Shown: piece by piece, positions 8,570 to 16,574 of the stretch
How positions within the stretch are numbered: the stretch's first letter is position 1
Layout of the letters: each line of letters begins with the position of its first letter
From: Bacillus spongiae
GTDB taxonomy: Bacteria > Bacillota > Bacilli > Bacillales > Bacillaceae_K
DNA: 64,000 nt
Direction of reading: 5' to 3'
NCBI RefSeq assembly: GCF_037120725.1
Contig: NZ_JBBAXC010000018.1
Span: forward strand, 33,943 to 97,942
Notes under the pieces: generated by a model
The model's input: only the letters and a program-made list of their open reading frames with translations
The model's database searches: none
Told to the model about the DNA's origin: nothing
Position numbers and translations under genes: made by a program

Positions 8570-8953
8570 ATGAGATCAGTTACTATCGGAATAATTTTTA
8601 TAATGCTTTTTATAACAGGGTGTCAAACAAATAATGAGGAAGTAGTAAATACACACGGTGAAATAGAAAATTTAAAAAGGTTAAATTCATTTATTCAGAG
8701 TGTAGAAAATCAAAGTAATGATGTCATAGACTATGTGCGGTATGGAATTGAAGGACAACGTGGATTGATGACACTAACCTTTGATGGTGAGCAGGTTAAT
8801 GTTTCTTATAGTGTAGATGGAAATTTTATAGAAAAATTCAGTTGTAAAAAAATAGAAATTGAGAAGGGAAATGAGATGAAAAAATATATACTTGTTCAAT
8901 GTTCGGGCAACTTTAATGGTGATTTAGAATTACTATCTGTTCCGAATAAGTGA
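8570..8953 (+). CDS. Lipoprotein, DUF4362-like, 127 aa
   Basis: The start is ATG 8570 with AGTGAGGAGGTC just before it. Residues 1-17 form a lipoprotein signal peptide ending in the lipobox FITGC, so the mature protein should be tethered to the outer face of the membrane at Cys18. The mature part (ENLKRLNSFIQSVENQSNDVIDYVRY, then IEGQRGLMTLTFDG) resembles DUF4362 proteins of Bacillus. The function is unknown. The open frame extends further upstream but without a ribosome binding site. Confidence 0.75.
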   Translation: MRSVTIGIIFIMLFITGCQTNNEEVVNTHGEIENLKRLNSFIQSVENQSNDVIDYVRYGIEGQRGLMTLTFDGEQVNVSYSVDGNFIEKFSCKKIEIEKGNEMKKYILVQCSGNFNGDLELLSVPNK

Positions 8954-9053
8954 ATTACTTAATTTAAGGTGTTTTAACTTTTTAATGCTAAAATTAGGAT
9001 TAAATTGAATAGACGAACTGAGATAACAACTAAATGAAATGGAGGTAAGCAAA

Positions 9054-9498
9054 GTGAAGCTAGTAAGGATTGCAGAATATGAACTTGAAATCGACTATGA
9101 TAAGACTTTATCCTACTATCAGAACTTGCCTCTTATTGGTGAAGAAGACCATTGTGAGTGCTTATATTGTAAGAATTATGGACTAACACCATCTATTTTT
9201 CCTAATATTATAAAAAAAACTACTAAGTGATATGGGAGTAAACCCTAAAAAAGGTGCAGAAGTGAACCACTTTTACGAGGGAAAAAACAGTAAGAATATG
9301 TATGTTGCAGATTACACGGTGTTTGGGAAGGTGTTAAATGAAGCAAGTGAAAATATAATAGATATCTATCGCGAAAATGATGAAGATTACTTTAGTATTG
9401 GATTTGAAAATGTTCAAACTATAGAGACCGATTCGATAAGAATGAGTTCTTATATTAATGCATTTTTACCGTGGTTACTAGAGGAAAGTCCTAGTTAA
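9054..9498 (+). pseudogene. Hypothetical gene broken by a homopolymer frameshift
   Basis: Two adjacent frames make one protein. GTG 9054 (ribosome binding site TGGAGGTAAG) reads KLVRIAEYELEIDYDKTLSY to a premature TGA at 9228-9230. The +1 frame continues LLSDMGVNPKKGAEVNHFY to TAA 9496-9498. The switch falls exactly in a run of eight A residues (9212-9219). Removing one A restores a continuous ~147-residue reading frame containing HCECLYCKNY and a conserved-looking SYINAFLPWLLEESP tail. I recall similar uncharacterised Bacillus proteins but no function. It is either a pseudogene, a slippery site or a sequencing error. Confidence 0.7.
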
Positions 9499-9509
9499 TC
9501 CTTATTTTT

Positions 9510-9548
9510 CGACCGGGCGTGCTTATTAAATAGCGTGTCTATTCGTGC
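9510..9548 (+). repeat. 39-bp dispersed repeat, copy 2
   Basis: This copy starts CGACCGGGCGTGCTTATTAA and ends TGTCTATTCGTGC. It differs from the copy at 8292-8330 at four positions only. It begins 12 bp after the stop codon of the frameshifted hypothetical gene. Confidence 0.7.
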
Positions 9549-9851
9549 ACGGAGCCGGCCTGTTTAATAACAAAAAAGATATTATGGTAAAAAGAGGAAG
9601 GTTATATTACGGGCCTGTACTTACATTAATGTAGCCATATATTAAGGTGCTGGGAACTAAAACAAATCTTTCTGGTTTAACAAGGATAATGATTTTTCAT
9701 TACAATGACAGTTGAAGCATGGATAACTCTTCACGAAAATTGAGGTTTTTTTAAGTTCAGAATAATTTGTGACAATGAAGAGTATGTACAGGTGATTTCC
9801 AACTTTTTATAGAAAAGTATGAAGTAGGAATGCATTTAGTGAGGTGTTAGT
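9549..9851. other. Intergenic region before the MFS gene
   Basis: There is no gene of convincing length here, and no clear hairpin. The only notable element is the GAGGTG ribosome binding site (9841-9846) that appears to serve the MFS gene from a non-standard ATT start. Confidence 0.5.
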
Positions 9852-11093
9852 ATTAAGCAACGAAGTTTTTCACAAAAGAAGAATTCATATTTATTACTGT
9901 TTGGATTAGGTATATCAAATCTAGGAGACTTTATTTATCTTGTTGCCATTAATATTTTAGTATTACAACTTACCGGCTCAGCAGCTGCGGTTGCTGGTCT
10001 ATGGATTATTGGGCCTATAGCTTCGATGTTAACTAAATTTTGGTCTGGGAGTATAATAGACCGTTTAAATATTCGAAGAATAATGATTGGAACAGACATC
10101 ATTCGTGCAATTTTAGTGGCACTTATTCCTTTCTTCAATTCTATTTGGCTGATATATGCATGTCTATTTTTTCTTTCCATTTCAAAAGCTTTCTTTGAAC
10201 CTGCAGCTATAACCTATATAACGAATATTGTTCCTGAGAAAGGTAGAAAACAATTCAATTCATTTAGAAGCTTGATTTCTTCAGGTGCCTTTTTAATTGG
10301 TCCTGCTATTTCTGGAGCATTACTACTTATTACTTCTGTTAATATATCAATATGGATTAATGCATTTTCCTTTGTTATTTCTGCTATTTTAGTGTATTTA
10401 TTACCAAACGTGAATACTGATTCTACTAATAAAGTAAGAAAGATTAGTTTGGAAATATTGAAAAATGATTGGAAGGAAGTATTTAAATTCAGTCGTAGCA
10501 ACCTATTTATTGTCAAAGTGTACTTTTTAGCTCAATTCTTTATGATTGTCGCACTTGGAATGGATGCTCAAGAGGTTGTGTTTACTCAAAAGGTGCTAAA
10601 CTTATCAGAGACAGACTACGGAATGCTCATAAGCTTAACAGGAGTAGGCTCAATTTTAGGAGCAACTACTGTTTCGCTGGTGGCTAAATATTTGTCAATA
10701 AGAGCTTTAATATCCGTAGGCTATTTTATGGTATCGGTTGGCTATCTAGTATATGCGTTCTCTTTTTCATTTTGGGCAGTAGCTATTGGGTTTATGCTAT
10801 TAGGGTTTTTTAACGCATTTTCCGGTACAGGGTTTATGACTTTTTACCAAAATAATGTTCCTATTAACATGATGGGGAGAATTTCTAGCATTTACGGCAT
10901 TTTTCAAAGCTTTCTTCAGGTAATCTTTATTTTATTGATCGGCTTTACAGGTGATATTATTCCGGTTAGATACAGCATTATTGCTGCTTCCACATTAATG
11001 GTATTGCTAAGTATTCTGCAAATCAGGTGGGTGCTTATGCCGAGCAAATCAAGCTACTTTGAAGAAGAGGTAGAACTCAAAAATATTGCTTAA
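9852..11093 (+). CDS. MFS transporter, 413 aa, apparently with an ATT start
   Basis: This is a major facilitator of the enterobactin-exporter/MFS_3 type. Eleven to twelve hydrophobic segments are visible, with a motif-A-like loop after TM2 (SIIDRLNIRR). The first canonical start is ATG 10026, but that would delete TM1 and most of TM2. The frame is open upstream and reads KQRSFSQKKNSYLLLFGLGI, a normal first helix. The only start placed behind the GAGGTG ribosome binding site is ATT 9852. Either ATT is used at low efficiency or the start codon has mutated. Substrate unknown, probably drug or siderophore export. Confidence 0.75.
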   Translation: MKQRSFSQKKNSYLLLFGLGISNLGDFIYLVAINILVLQLTGSAAAVAGLWIIGPIASMLTKFWSGSIIDRLNIRRIMIGTDIIRAILVALIPFFNSIWLIYACLFFLSISKAFFEPAAITYITNIVPEKGRKQFNSFRSLISSGAFLIGPAISGALLLITSVNISIWINAFSFVISAILVYLLPNVNTDSTNKVRKISLEILKNDWKEVFKFSRSNLFIVKVYFLAQFFMIVALGMDAQEVVFTQKVLNLSETDYGMLISLTGVGSILGATTVSLVAKYLSIRALISVGYFMVSVGYLVYAFSFSFWAVAIGFMLLGFFNAFSGTGFMTFYQNNVPINMMGRISSIYGIFQSFLQVIFILLIGFTGDIIPVRYSIIAASTLMVLLSILQIRWVLMPSKSSYFEEEVELKNIA

Positions 11094-11193
11094 TGTTTTC
11101 CATTGCCCTCTTTAATGATCTTCCCTTCAAATAAAGGGGTTTAACTTAAGACCATAAATGGGGATCTTAAGCATTCATATCTTATCCACAAGG

Positions 11194-11217
11194 CGCGATG
11201 GAATAATCGCGTTTTTA
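11194..11217 (+). terminator. Rho-independent terminator after MFS gene
   Basis: The arms CGCGAT and ATCGCG enclose GGAATA and are followed by TTTTTAT. It lies 100 bp after the MFS stop codon. Confidence 0.65.
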
Positions 11218-11303
11218 TATTGTTTAAAAAATGGTTGTAAGAGCCCTATAGCTTTGAAATAATTGGGAGTAAGTTTTAACAAAGTTAGAATGAGGTGGCA
11301 GGT

Positions 11304-11570
11304 ATGAATGATTTAAATAAGACGGTCTTACGAAAACACATATACGAAGACAATAAAAAAAGGATGAAAAGTATGGGGAAAGTTTTGGGGACATTTATAT
11401 TGCTCATGTTTTTTAACATACTATTTTTTATTGGCTTAGCAAGTTTTTTTATGAGTGATCTTCAATACGAGACACTAATCTATACATTTAGTACAATAAT
11501 AATAATATTGTTGTCCCTTCTCATCTCTTTACTTGTCTACATAATTAGTTATTTAAAAGAGAAGTTGTAA
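11304..11570 (+). CDS. Small membrane protein, 88 aa
   Basis: The protein has a charged N-terminal ~28 residues (MNDLNKTVLRKHIYEDNKKR) followed by two long hydrophobic helices (about 29-50 and 59-82) and a short basic end. ATG 11304 is preferred because GAGGTG (11292-11297) is then spaced correctly. Nothing in the sequence points to a function. It resembles the small two-helix proteins common in Bacillus accessory regions. Confidence 0.6.
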   Translation: MNDLNKTVLRKHIYEDNKKRMKSMGKVLGTFILLMFFNILFFIGLASFFMSDLQYETLIYTFSTIIIILLSLLISLLVYIISYLKEKL

Positions 11571-11714
11571 TCATTCCTCCTAATTACAATAATAGTTTTA
11601 CTAAAATCTATTATGACCATTATTCATACTTTTCCAATTCAAGTCTTCAGCAAATATGTGTACATATGTCTTTTTCATGAATAGGAGAAGGAATTAATGA
11701 TAGGGGAGATTGAA

Positions 11715-12056
11715 ATGAAAATAAGCAAAAACAATGCTGAACATTACATATGGGGAGATAATAGTGATGGGTGGCATTTAGTGAAGAATCAAGATTTAAG
11801 TATCATTCATGAATGTATGCCAGCGAATACATCTGAATTAAAACATTATCATCAACAAGCGCGCCAATTTTTCTTTATCTTATCAGGTATAGCAACCATT
11901 GAGGTAGATGGGAATGAGATAACCTTATATCCACAAGAGGGAGTTGAAGTTCCTCCTTTGGTACCACATCAAATGTTTAACAAGTCAAATAAGGAAGTTG
12001 AGTTTTTAGTGATTTCCCAACCTACAAGTAAAGGTGATAGAGTTTTTGTGGAATGA
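11715..12056 (+). CDS. Cupin-domain protein, 113 aa
   Basis: This is a single conserved beta-barrel (cupin_2). The two metal motifs are recognisable: HYHQQARQFFFILSGIATIEVDG holds the first set, with two His and a Gln in the usual Glu region, and PPLVPHQMFNKS holds the second. The N-terminus MKISKNNAEHYIWGD fits the start at ATG 11715, which has the ribosome binding site GGGGAG. ATG 11697 is possible but gives an atypical extension. The reaction is unknown; such cupins are often sugar isomerase- or dioxygenase-like. Confidence 0.85.
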   Translation: MKISKNNAEHYIWGDNSDGWHLVKNQDLSIIHECMPANTSELKHYHQQARQFFFILSGIATIEVDGNEITLYPQEGVEVPPLVPHQMFNKSNKEVEFLVISQPTSKGDRVFVE

Positions 12057-12105
12057 GGAAAAGTTGAAGTAATTTTTGGAGTTTATCTAGATATTGGAGG
12101 TTATG

Positions 12106-12328
12106 ATGACGAAATACTATATAGTCGTGACCTATGACGTTTGTGTACATAATAACCTATACGAAAATATGAACGAATACCCAATAGATATGTCTATTAA
12201 TATAGATCAGCAAATAAGTGAATTTGCAAAGATGAATGGTTGCTCCTTTACTAAAGTTATATGAATCAGGTACAAGTGATTCTAAAGAATTAAAATTAAA
12301 AGAATATGAGTGTGGTTGTAATCAATAG
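12106..12328 (+). pseudogene. Small hypothetical gene with one-base frameshift
   Basis: ATG 12106 behind TTGGAGG reads TKYYIVVTYDVCVHNNLYEN for 52 codons to TGA 12262. The sequence continues in another frame as YESGTSDSKELKLKEYECGC to TAG 12326-12328. Dropping one A in GTTATATGAA (about 12256-12265) rejoins both parts into a ~73-residue protein with a Cys-Gly-Cys end. The family is not recognised. It follows the cupin gene by 49 bp. Confidence 0.65.
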
Positions 12329-12430
12329 TCTTTGTGCTAAAAAATTGTTTTGTCCTGTGATTGGGCGAATTGCAAATGAAACAGATAGAAATGATTGATT
12401 TTTTTATATAAATCAATACTGAACCTTTAG

Positions 12431-12482
12431 GAGAAAAAGCCATTTTGATGTACTTTTATCAAAATGGCGCTTCTCTTTTTTT
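12431..12482. terminator. Bidirectional terminator
   Basis: The arms GCCATTTTGAT (12439-12449) and ATCAAAATGGC (12458-12468) pair perfectly, and are extended by GAGAA and TTCTC with A- and T-runs outside. It separates the plus-strand genes from the minus-strand gene ending at 12508 and can serve both. Confidence 0.8.
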
Positions 12483-12507
12483 GTGTACGATTTCACGTAA
12501 ATCTTTA

Positions 12508-13152
12508 CTAAGGTTGAGGGACGATGTCTTTTGTTAAATAAGCATCAAACGTAACCCCAAGATTTTCACCGACTGTAAATGGAGTTAGGTTGATTTTGAA
12601 ATAGCCACTAGCGCCTATTTCAATATTGTAACCAACCATGGTCGTTGAAGACTGCATGTCTAGTTGTGCAATACCATCACTATTGGTAAATTGTTGATCC
12701 TTTTGTATTTGGTTTCTTACAAGACGTACATCTGCACCTTCTAATGGCTTTCTTTGTGCCAACAATTCATCTACAGTTGTAATTTTGTTGGGCGCACTTA
12801 ATGAATACACTGTTATTTCGGACGTGTTAGTTTGATTAAGAATTTCATCAAGATTTGGCGGTACTGAAATGATAGGTGTTGTAAAGTTCAATGTAACCGT
12901 AACACCTTCCATATCATTTGTGGCAAAGCTACTTCCACTAGGAGGATGAAATGTGGGTAAAGTAGTTACTGTATTCACACTTTGACCAAGTCCATTGGCA
13001 GTAGCTCGTCCAAATCCATTAGAGTTTGTTGTAAACGGATTTATCGAAACCGATGGATTATCTGTCACAGTCACTACTTGAATATCTTGAATAGGCATGA
13101 GGTTTCCCTTATTATCTTTTCCAAAAGTATAGACTTGTAGAGCATCTGACAT
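12508..13152 (-). CDS. Hypothetical protein with two beta-sandwich-like repeats, 214 aa
   Basis: The protein has no signal peptide or membrane segment. It contains two similar halves. The first has VYTFGKDNKGNLMPIQDIQV followed by FTTNSNGFGRATANG. The second has VYSLSAPNKI, then PLEGADVRLVRN followed by FTNSDGIAQLDM. The pattern of a strand, a polar loop, then T-N-S-x-G resembles a CnaB or carboxypeptidase-regulatory-like fold. It has a good GAGGTGAG ribosome binding site. No relatives were recognised. With its Asn/Thr-rich composition it could be a spore-coat or surface-associated protein, but that is a guess. Confidence 0.65.
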   Translation of the reverse strand: MSDALQVYTFGKDNKGNLMPIQDIQVVTVTDNPSVSINPFTTNSNGFGRATANGLGQSVNTVTTLPTFHPPSGSSFATNDMEGVTVTLNFTTPIISVPPNLDEILNQTNTSEITVYSLSAPNKITTVDELLAQRKPLEGADVRLVRNQIQKDQQFTNSDGIAQLDMQSSTTMVGYNIEIGASGYFKINLTPFTVGENLGVTFDAYLTKDIVPQP

Positions 13153-13440
13153 AATCTCACCTCACTTCTAATTAAATTGTACAAATATTCATGGAGATAT
13201 TTCACCTAGTAAGGAAGAATTAAGAATAGGTAAAAACGAGAGGCTTAATGATAATCTCGAAAAGCTAGTAAAATGACCTAGATTGATAGAGTAGGATTAA
13301 AATGGTGAAATATAATAGTGAATAATGTAATAAAATCTACTCTTCTACAGTATATGTTGAATTATCTTTCATGTTCGTGAGGGGTGGCGATTATTTGAAA
13401 TATATTTAAAATTACTATTGGGGATATAGTTTAATAAGGC

Positions 13441-13971
13441 TTAATTAGCTGAAAGCAAGGAATAGACATTCGTATCATATGGAATATTATTTTGATACAT
13501 ATAGTTTCTGAGAACCCCTTCTTTTTCAAATCCTAACTTGGCTAATAATTTATTAGACTGTTTGTTTTCTGTAAAAACAACTGCTCCAATTCGAGTAAGC
13601 TTAAGCTCGTTAAATCCATAGGATATAACGTTCATTATTGCTTCAGTTGCATATCCATTTCCCCAATGTTCTGGCAAAAGTGCATAAGCAATATCAGCTC
13701 TCTTATGTTCGGAAGACCAATCATGAAAACCAATCGTTCCAATAACCCCTTTTGTTCCGTTTATTTCAATGCCCCATTTAATTCCTCGTTTTTCCTTGTA
13801 ATTAATAGTAAAATTTTTAATTATATTTTTCACCTGTTCTAGATTTGCTAATGGTTTTTGACCATAGTGTCGTAAAACATCTTCATTTGAAAAACAATTT
13901 AAAATGTCTTGTGCATCATTTTCTATTAGTTCTCTCAATATTAGCCTTTCTGTTTCTATTTTTGGAAACAT
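13441..13971 (-). CDS. GNAT acetyltransferase, RimJ/RimL type, 176 aa
   Basis: The protein follows the Acetyltransf_3 pattern. It begins IETERLILRELIENDAQDIL and has a central strand GTIGFHDWSSEHKRADIAYAL. It continues with the acetyl-CoA-binding loop PEHWGNGYATEAIMNVISYGF and ends NKQSNKLLAKLGFEKEGVLR. This group acetylates N-termini of ribosomal or other proteins, or small amines; the substrate is unknown. The ribosome binding site AAGGAGTG is strong. It stands alone. Confidence 0.9.
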   Translation of the reverse strand: MFPKIETERLILRELIENDAQDILNCFSNEDVLRHYGQKPLANLEQVKNIIKNFTINYKEKRGIKWGIEINGTKGVIGTIGFHDWSSEHKRADIAYALLPEHWGNGYATEAIMNVISYGFNELKLTRIGAVVFTENKQSNKLLAKLGFEKEGVLRNYMYQNNIPYDTNVYSLLSAN

Positions 13972-14341
13972 GATCTCACTCCTTGTCTAATAGTTTTACT
14001 TCGTATCCTATGTAAGTATCTATGATTAATTACAATTATTTCAAACAACCTTAATTTTCACAAGAAGTTATTTAGTATAGCTATTTCGACTACCTTAAGG
14101 GTTAATACCTAGTTAACCAAAAAGCATGGCTTTATTAAATAAAAGGAAGCAAATTTTAAACATGATTACAATGTGTTCTTCTATGATTAAGAATTTTTAC
14201 AATTTAGGTCTGAAAAATTTTAAACGAACATAAAATAATTGGTTTTTTAAGAATGGAAGTTAAATGGAAGAAGGTGTTTCCCTCTTAGATAGCGAAAACT
14301 GTATAAGGAATTTATAACACAGAATAGAAGGAGGAAATAAA
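13972..14341. other. Intergenic region without a visible gene
   Basis: These 370 AT-rich bases lie between two divergently oriented genes and should hold both promoters. No convincing hairpin, small gene or repeat was seen. Confidence 0.5.
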
Positions 14342-14824
14342 GTGAGCTATGAAATTATAACGTTACCAGGCTATCGAGCAGTAGGATTAAAATGGGAGGG
14401 CACATTTTCTGAAATCGTACCGAATTTAAAAAAAGTTATTCAACAAAGTGAAGACCGAGCAAATGAATTAGAATATAAGGTGAATCCGAGCATTCAATTA
14501 GGCTTATCTTATCATACAGTTGAAAATGGGTTCGCACATTACGCTGTGTATGAAGTGAGTGAGGAGCAGGAGATTCCTGAGGGGATGATTGAAATAAAGG
14601 TTCCTGAATGGACGTATGTGAAGACTACACATAACAAAGGAGAAGATATTGAAAAGACATATACAGATTTACATCAATGGCTATTTGATAGTGACTATAC
14701 CACATTTAAAGAAGCTGGTGTAGATTACTATGATCCTATGCCAATTAAACATGAATACTACCCAGTTAATCGTGATCAGAATGACTCGCATTTTGATATT
14801 TATATACCGATTGAAAAAAAATAA
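14342..14824 (+). CDS. GyrI-like/AraC-effector-domain protein, 160 aa
   Basis: This is a second stand-alone GyrI-like domain. It starts YEIITLPGYRAVGLKWEGTF, contains LGLSYHTVENGFAHYAVYEV and IEIKVPEWTYVKTTHNKG, and ends with the expected HEYYPV-FDIYIPIEKK. It begins with GTG 14342 behind AGGAGGAAATAAA. It probably binds hydrophobic ligands; no regulator lies next to it. A terminator follows at 14979. Confidence 0.85.
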   Translation: MSYEIITLPGYRAVGLKWEGTFSEIVPNLKKVIQQSEDRANELEYKVNPSIQLGLSYHTVENGFAHYAVYEVSEEQEIPEGMIEIKVPEWTYVKTTHNKGEDIEKTYTDLHQWLFDSDYTTFKEAGVDYYDPMPIKHEYYPVNRDQNDSHFDIYIPIEKK

Positions 14825-14978
14825 GGTTGCTTATTGCATGGCATACAGCTACTAATCTAGTATCAAAATGGAAAACAGATTCGATTTTATTCAGCCCAGC
14901 AAAGCACCGGTTTGTATAAGAAGAAATACAATCACTCACTGTAGCGGTTGGATAATAAAAATTAACGAAACTTCACTT

Positions 14979-15010
14979 TTCCCTTCTCTTAACTGAGAGG
15001 GAATTTTTTT
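14979..15010 (+). terminator. Rho-independent terminator
   Basis: TTCCCTTCTC and GAGAGGGAA form an imperfect stem with one bulge, followed by a run of seven T residues. It ends the GyrI-like gene 155 bp upstream. The region from 15011 to 15150 holds nothing further. Confidence 0.6.
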
Positions 15011-15150
15011 GTTTATTATTATTTTTTTAGCTATATAAACCATCAAAATATCCAATGGGTGATTAAACTGATGAAAGTTGGGGTACGGATTATAAGTACC
15101 TTAAATAAACCTTAACTCCTTCGTTTCTTACTTATCTTAAGTTTATACGT

Positions 15151-15240
15151 TACTGAACGGCCGACTCCGCAAGGCCTACAGGATGTAGGGCATGAAGGCG
15201 TTACGACAGGACGTCGTGAATTTAGCCTTCGTTCCTTGAT
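15151..15240. repeat. GC-rich palindromic repeat, family C
   Basis: A single element contains nested hairpins: CCTACA-GGA-TGTAGG and ACGAC-AGGAC-GTCGT, bordered by GAACGGCCGACTCCGC and TAGCCTTCGTTCC. Its base composition is clearly richer in GC than the surroundings. It abuts the 121-bp array directly. Similar elements are known to me as intergenic repeats in Bacillaceae, without an established role. Confidence 0.6.
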
Positions 15241-15966
15241 GTTGTCCAGCTTCGTCGGGTAGCAGCTCGGGGTCATTTGTCAAATCACTCCGGAAATCAG
15301 GATTTCCTACGAGCTTCGCCAAATGCCTGTCGCTGCTGAACGACCCGACTCCGCATTTCATGTTGTCCAGCTTCGTCGGCTTGTGGCTCGGGGTCAACTG
15401 CCACCCCACTCCGAAGGTCAGGACCTTGTACGTGTTGCGTCAGTTGCCTGTCGCCCCAGAACGAGCCGACTTCGCATTTCATGTTGTCCAGCTTCGTCGG
15501 CTTGTGGCTCGGGGTCAACTGCCACCCCACTCCGAAGGTCAGGACCTTCTGCGTGCTGCGTCAGTTGCCTGTCGCCCCAGAACGACCCGACTCCGCATTT
15601 CTTTTTGTCCAGCTTCGTCGGGTAGCAGCTCGGGGTCATTTGTCAAATCACTCCGGAAATCAGGATTTCCTACGTGCTTCGCCAAATGCCTGTCGCTGCT
15701 GAACGACCCGACTCCGCATTTCTTGTTGTCCAGTTTCGTCGGCTTGTGGCTCGGGGTCAACTGCTACACCACTCCGGAAATCAGGATTTCCTGCGTGCTG
15801 CGTCAGTTGCCTGTCGCCCCAGAACGAGCCGACTCCGCTTTTCATGTTGTCCAGCTTTGTCGGGTAGCAGCTCGGGGTCATTTGTCAAATCACTCCGGAA
15901 ATCAGGATTTCCTACGTGCTTCGCCAAATGCCTGTCGCTGCTGAACGACCCGACTTCGCATTTCTT
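15241..15966. repeat. Tandem array of six 121-bp palindromic units, family A
   Basis: Six units begin at 15241, 15362, 15483, 15604, 15725 and 15846, exactly 121 bp apart, each opening with TTGTCCAG and ending with CCGC-TTTC. Each unit is one large interrupted palindrome with an inner GGAAATC/GATTTCC-type hairpin. There are two sequence subtypes, ordered 1-2-2-1-2-1. Where subtype 1 has GTCGGGT it has ACCCGAC opposite; subtype 2 has GTCGGCT and AGCCGAC. Likewise CATTTG/CAAATG against CAACTG/CAGTTG. These paired changes indicate that the stem is maintained. Open reading frames on both strands here are artefacts of the repeat. Confidence 0.85.
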
Positions 15967-16422
15967 GTTGTCTAGCTCCAGCGCCTAACGTCTAGTAAAC
16001 TTGGTCACTCCTCCTTACGATAAGTCAACATTGACTCGCTGCGCTCCTCGTGTTTCCTTTATCTCGTGCGGAGCGGTTCAAGTTTATACGACGTTGATCA
16101 GGCGCTTCCGCATTTCTTGTTGTCCAGCTCCACTGCCCAGCGTCTAGTAAACTTGCCCTCTCCTCCTTACGATAAGTCAACATCGGATTCCTACGAAATC
16201 CGTGTTTCCTTTATTTCATACGGAGAGGAGCAAGTTCATACGTCGCTGAACGGGCAGTTCCGCATTTCTTGTTGTCCAGCTCCGTCGGCCAGCGTCTAGT
16301 AAACTTGCCCTCTCCTCCTTACGATAAGTCAACATCGGATTCCTACGAAATCCGTGTTTCCTTTATCTCATACGGAGCGGTTCAAGTTTATACGACGCTG
16401 AACGGCCTCATCCGCATTTCTT
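15967..16422. repeat. Tandem array of three 152-bp palindromic units, family B
   Basis: Units start at 15967, 16119 and 16271, exactly 152 bp apart, with the same TTGTC(C/T)AGCTCC opening as family A but a different body (CTCCTTACGATAAGTCAACA core). Outer arms pair within each unit and differ between units: AGCGCCT/AGGCGCT in the first, ACTGCCC/GGGCAGT in the second, and GGCC/GGCC next to AGCG/CGCT in the third. The array ends about 180 bp before paaA. Confidence 0.85.
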
Positions 16423-16474
16423 TTAATTTTCTGAATTTTAGTTGACTTTTTTTTCTGTTCAAGTTATCTTTTTA

Positions 16475-16502
16475 TTGAGTGATATTACATTATTTTTAGT
16501 TT
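16475..16502 (+). promoter_or_regulatory. Candidate paa operon promoter
   Basis: TTGAGT (16475-16480) and TAGTTT (16497-16502) are spaced by 16 bases. The -10 box is weak. The position is favoured because the candidate PaaX site starts directly after it, as at the 32.7-kb promoter. A better-looking pair, TTGACT (16442) and TATCTT (16465), lies further upstream and is an alternative. Confidence 0.35.
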
Positions 16503-16523
16503 ACGAGAAAAATACGTTATATA
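16503..16523 (+). promoter_or_regulatory. Candidate PaaX operator before paaA
   Basis: ACGAGAAAAATACGTTATAT contains CG at 16504 and CGTTATA at 16515, an 11-bp period. The same CG-N9-CGTTATA arrangement lies before paaX, the ABC importer and the thioesterase/phenylalanine dehydrogenase operon. At 32.7 kb the identity extends beyond it: ACGTTATATAAA, three variable bases, ATGTAGTTTT. Confidence 0.6.
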
Positions 16524-16574
16524 AAGAAATGTAGTTTTCTATGTATTTTTTCTTGTTCTTTTTGTATTAAGAAA

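Noticed and set aside
15176..16299. Several 70-190-codon open frames on both strands with similar proteins (LSSFVGLWLGVNCH-like).
   Set aside because: They are translations of the 121-bp and 152-bp palindromic repeats, overlap on both strands, lack ribosome binding sites and repeat with the DNA period.
15151..16422. CRISPR array.
   Set aside because: The repeats are long (121 and 152 bp), directly abutting, internally palindromic and without unique spacers. No cas genes are present.
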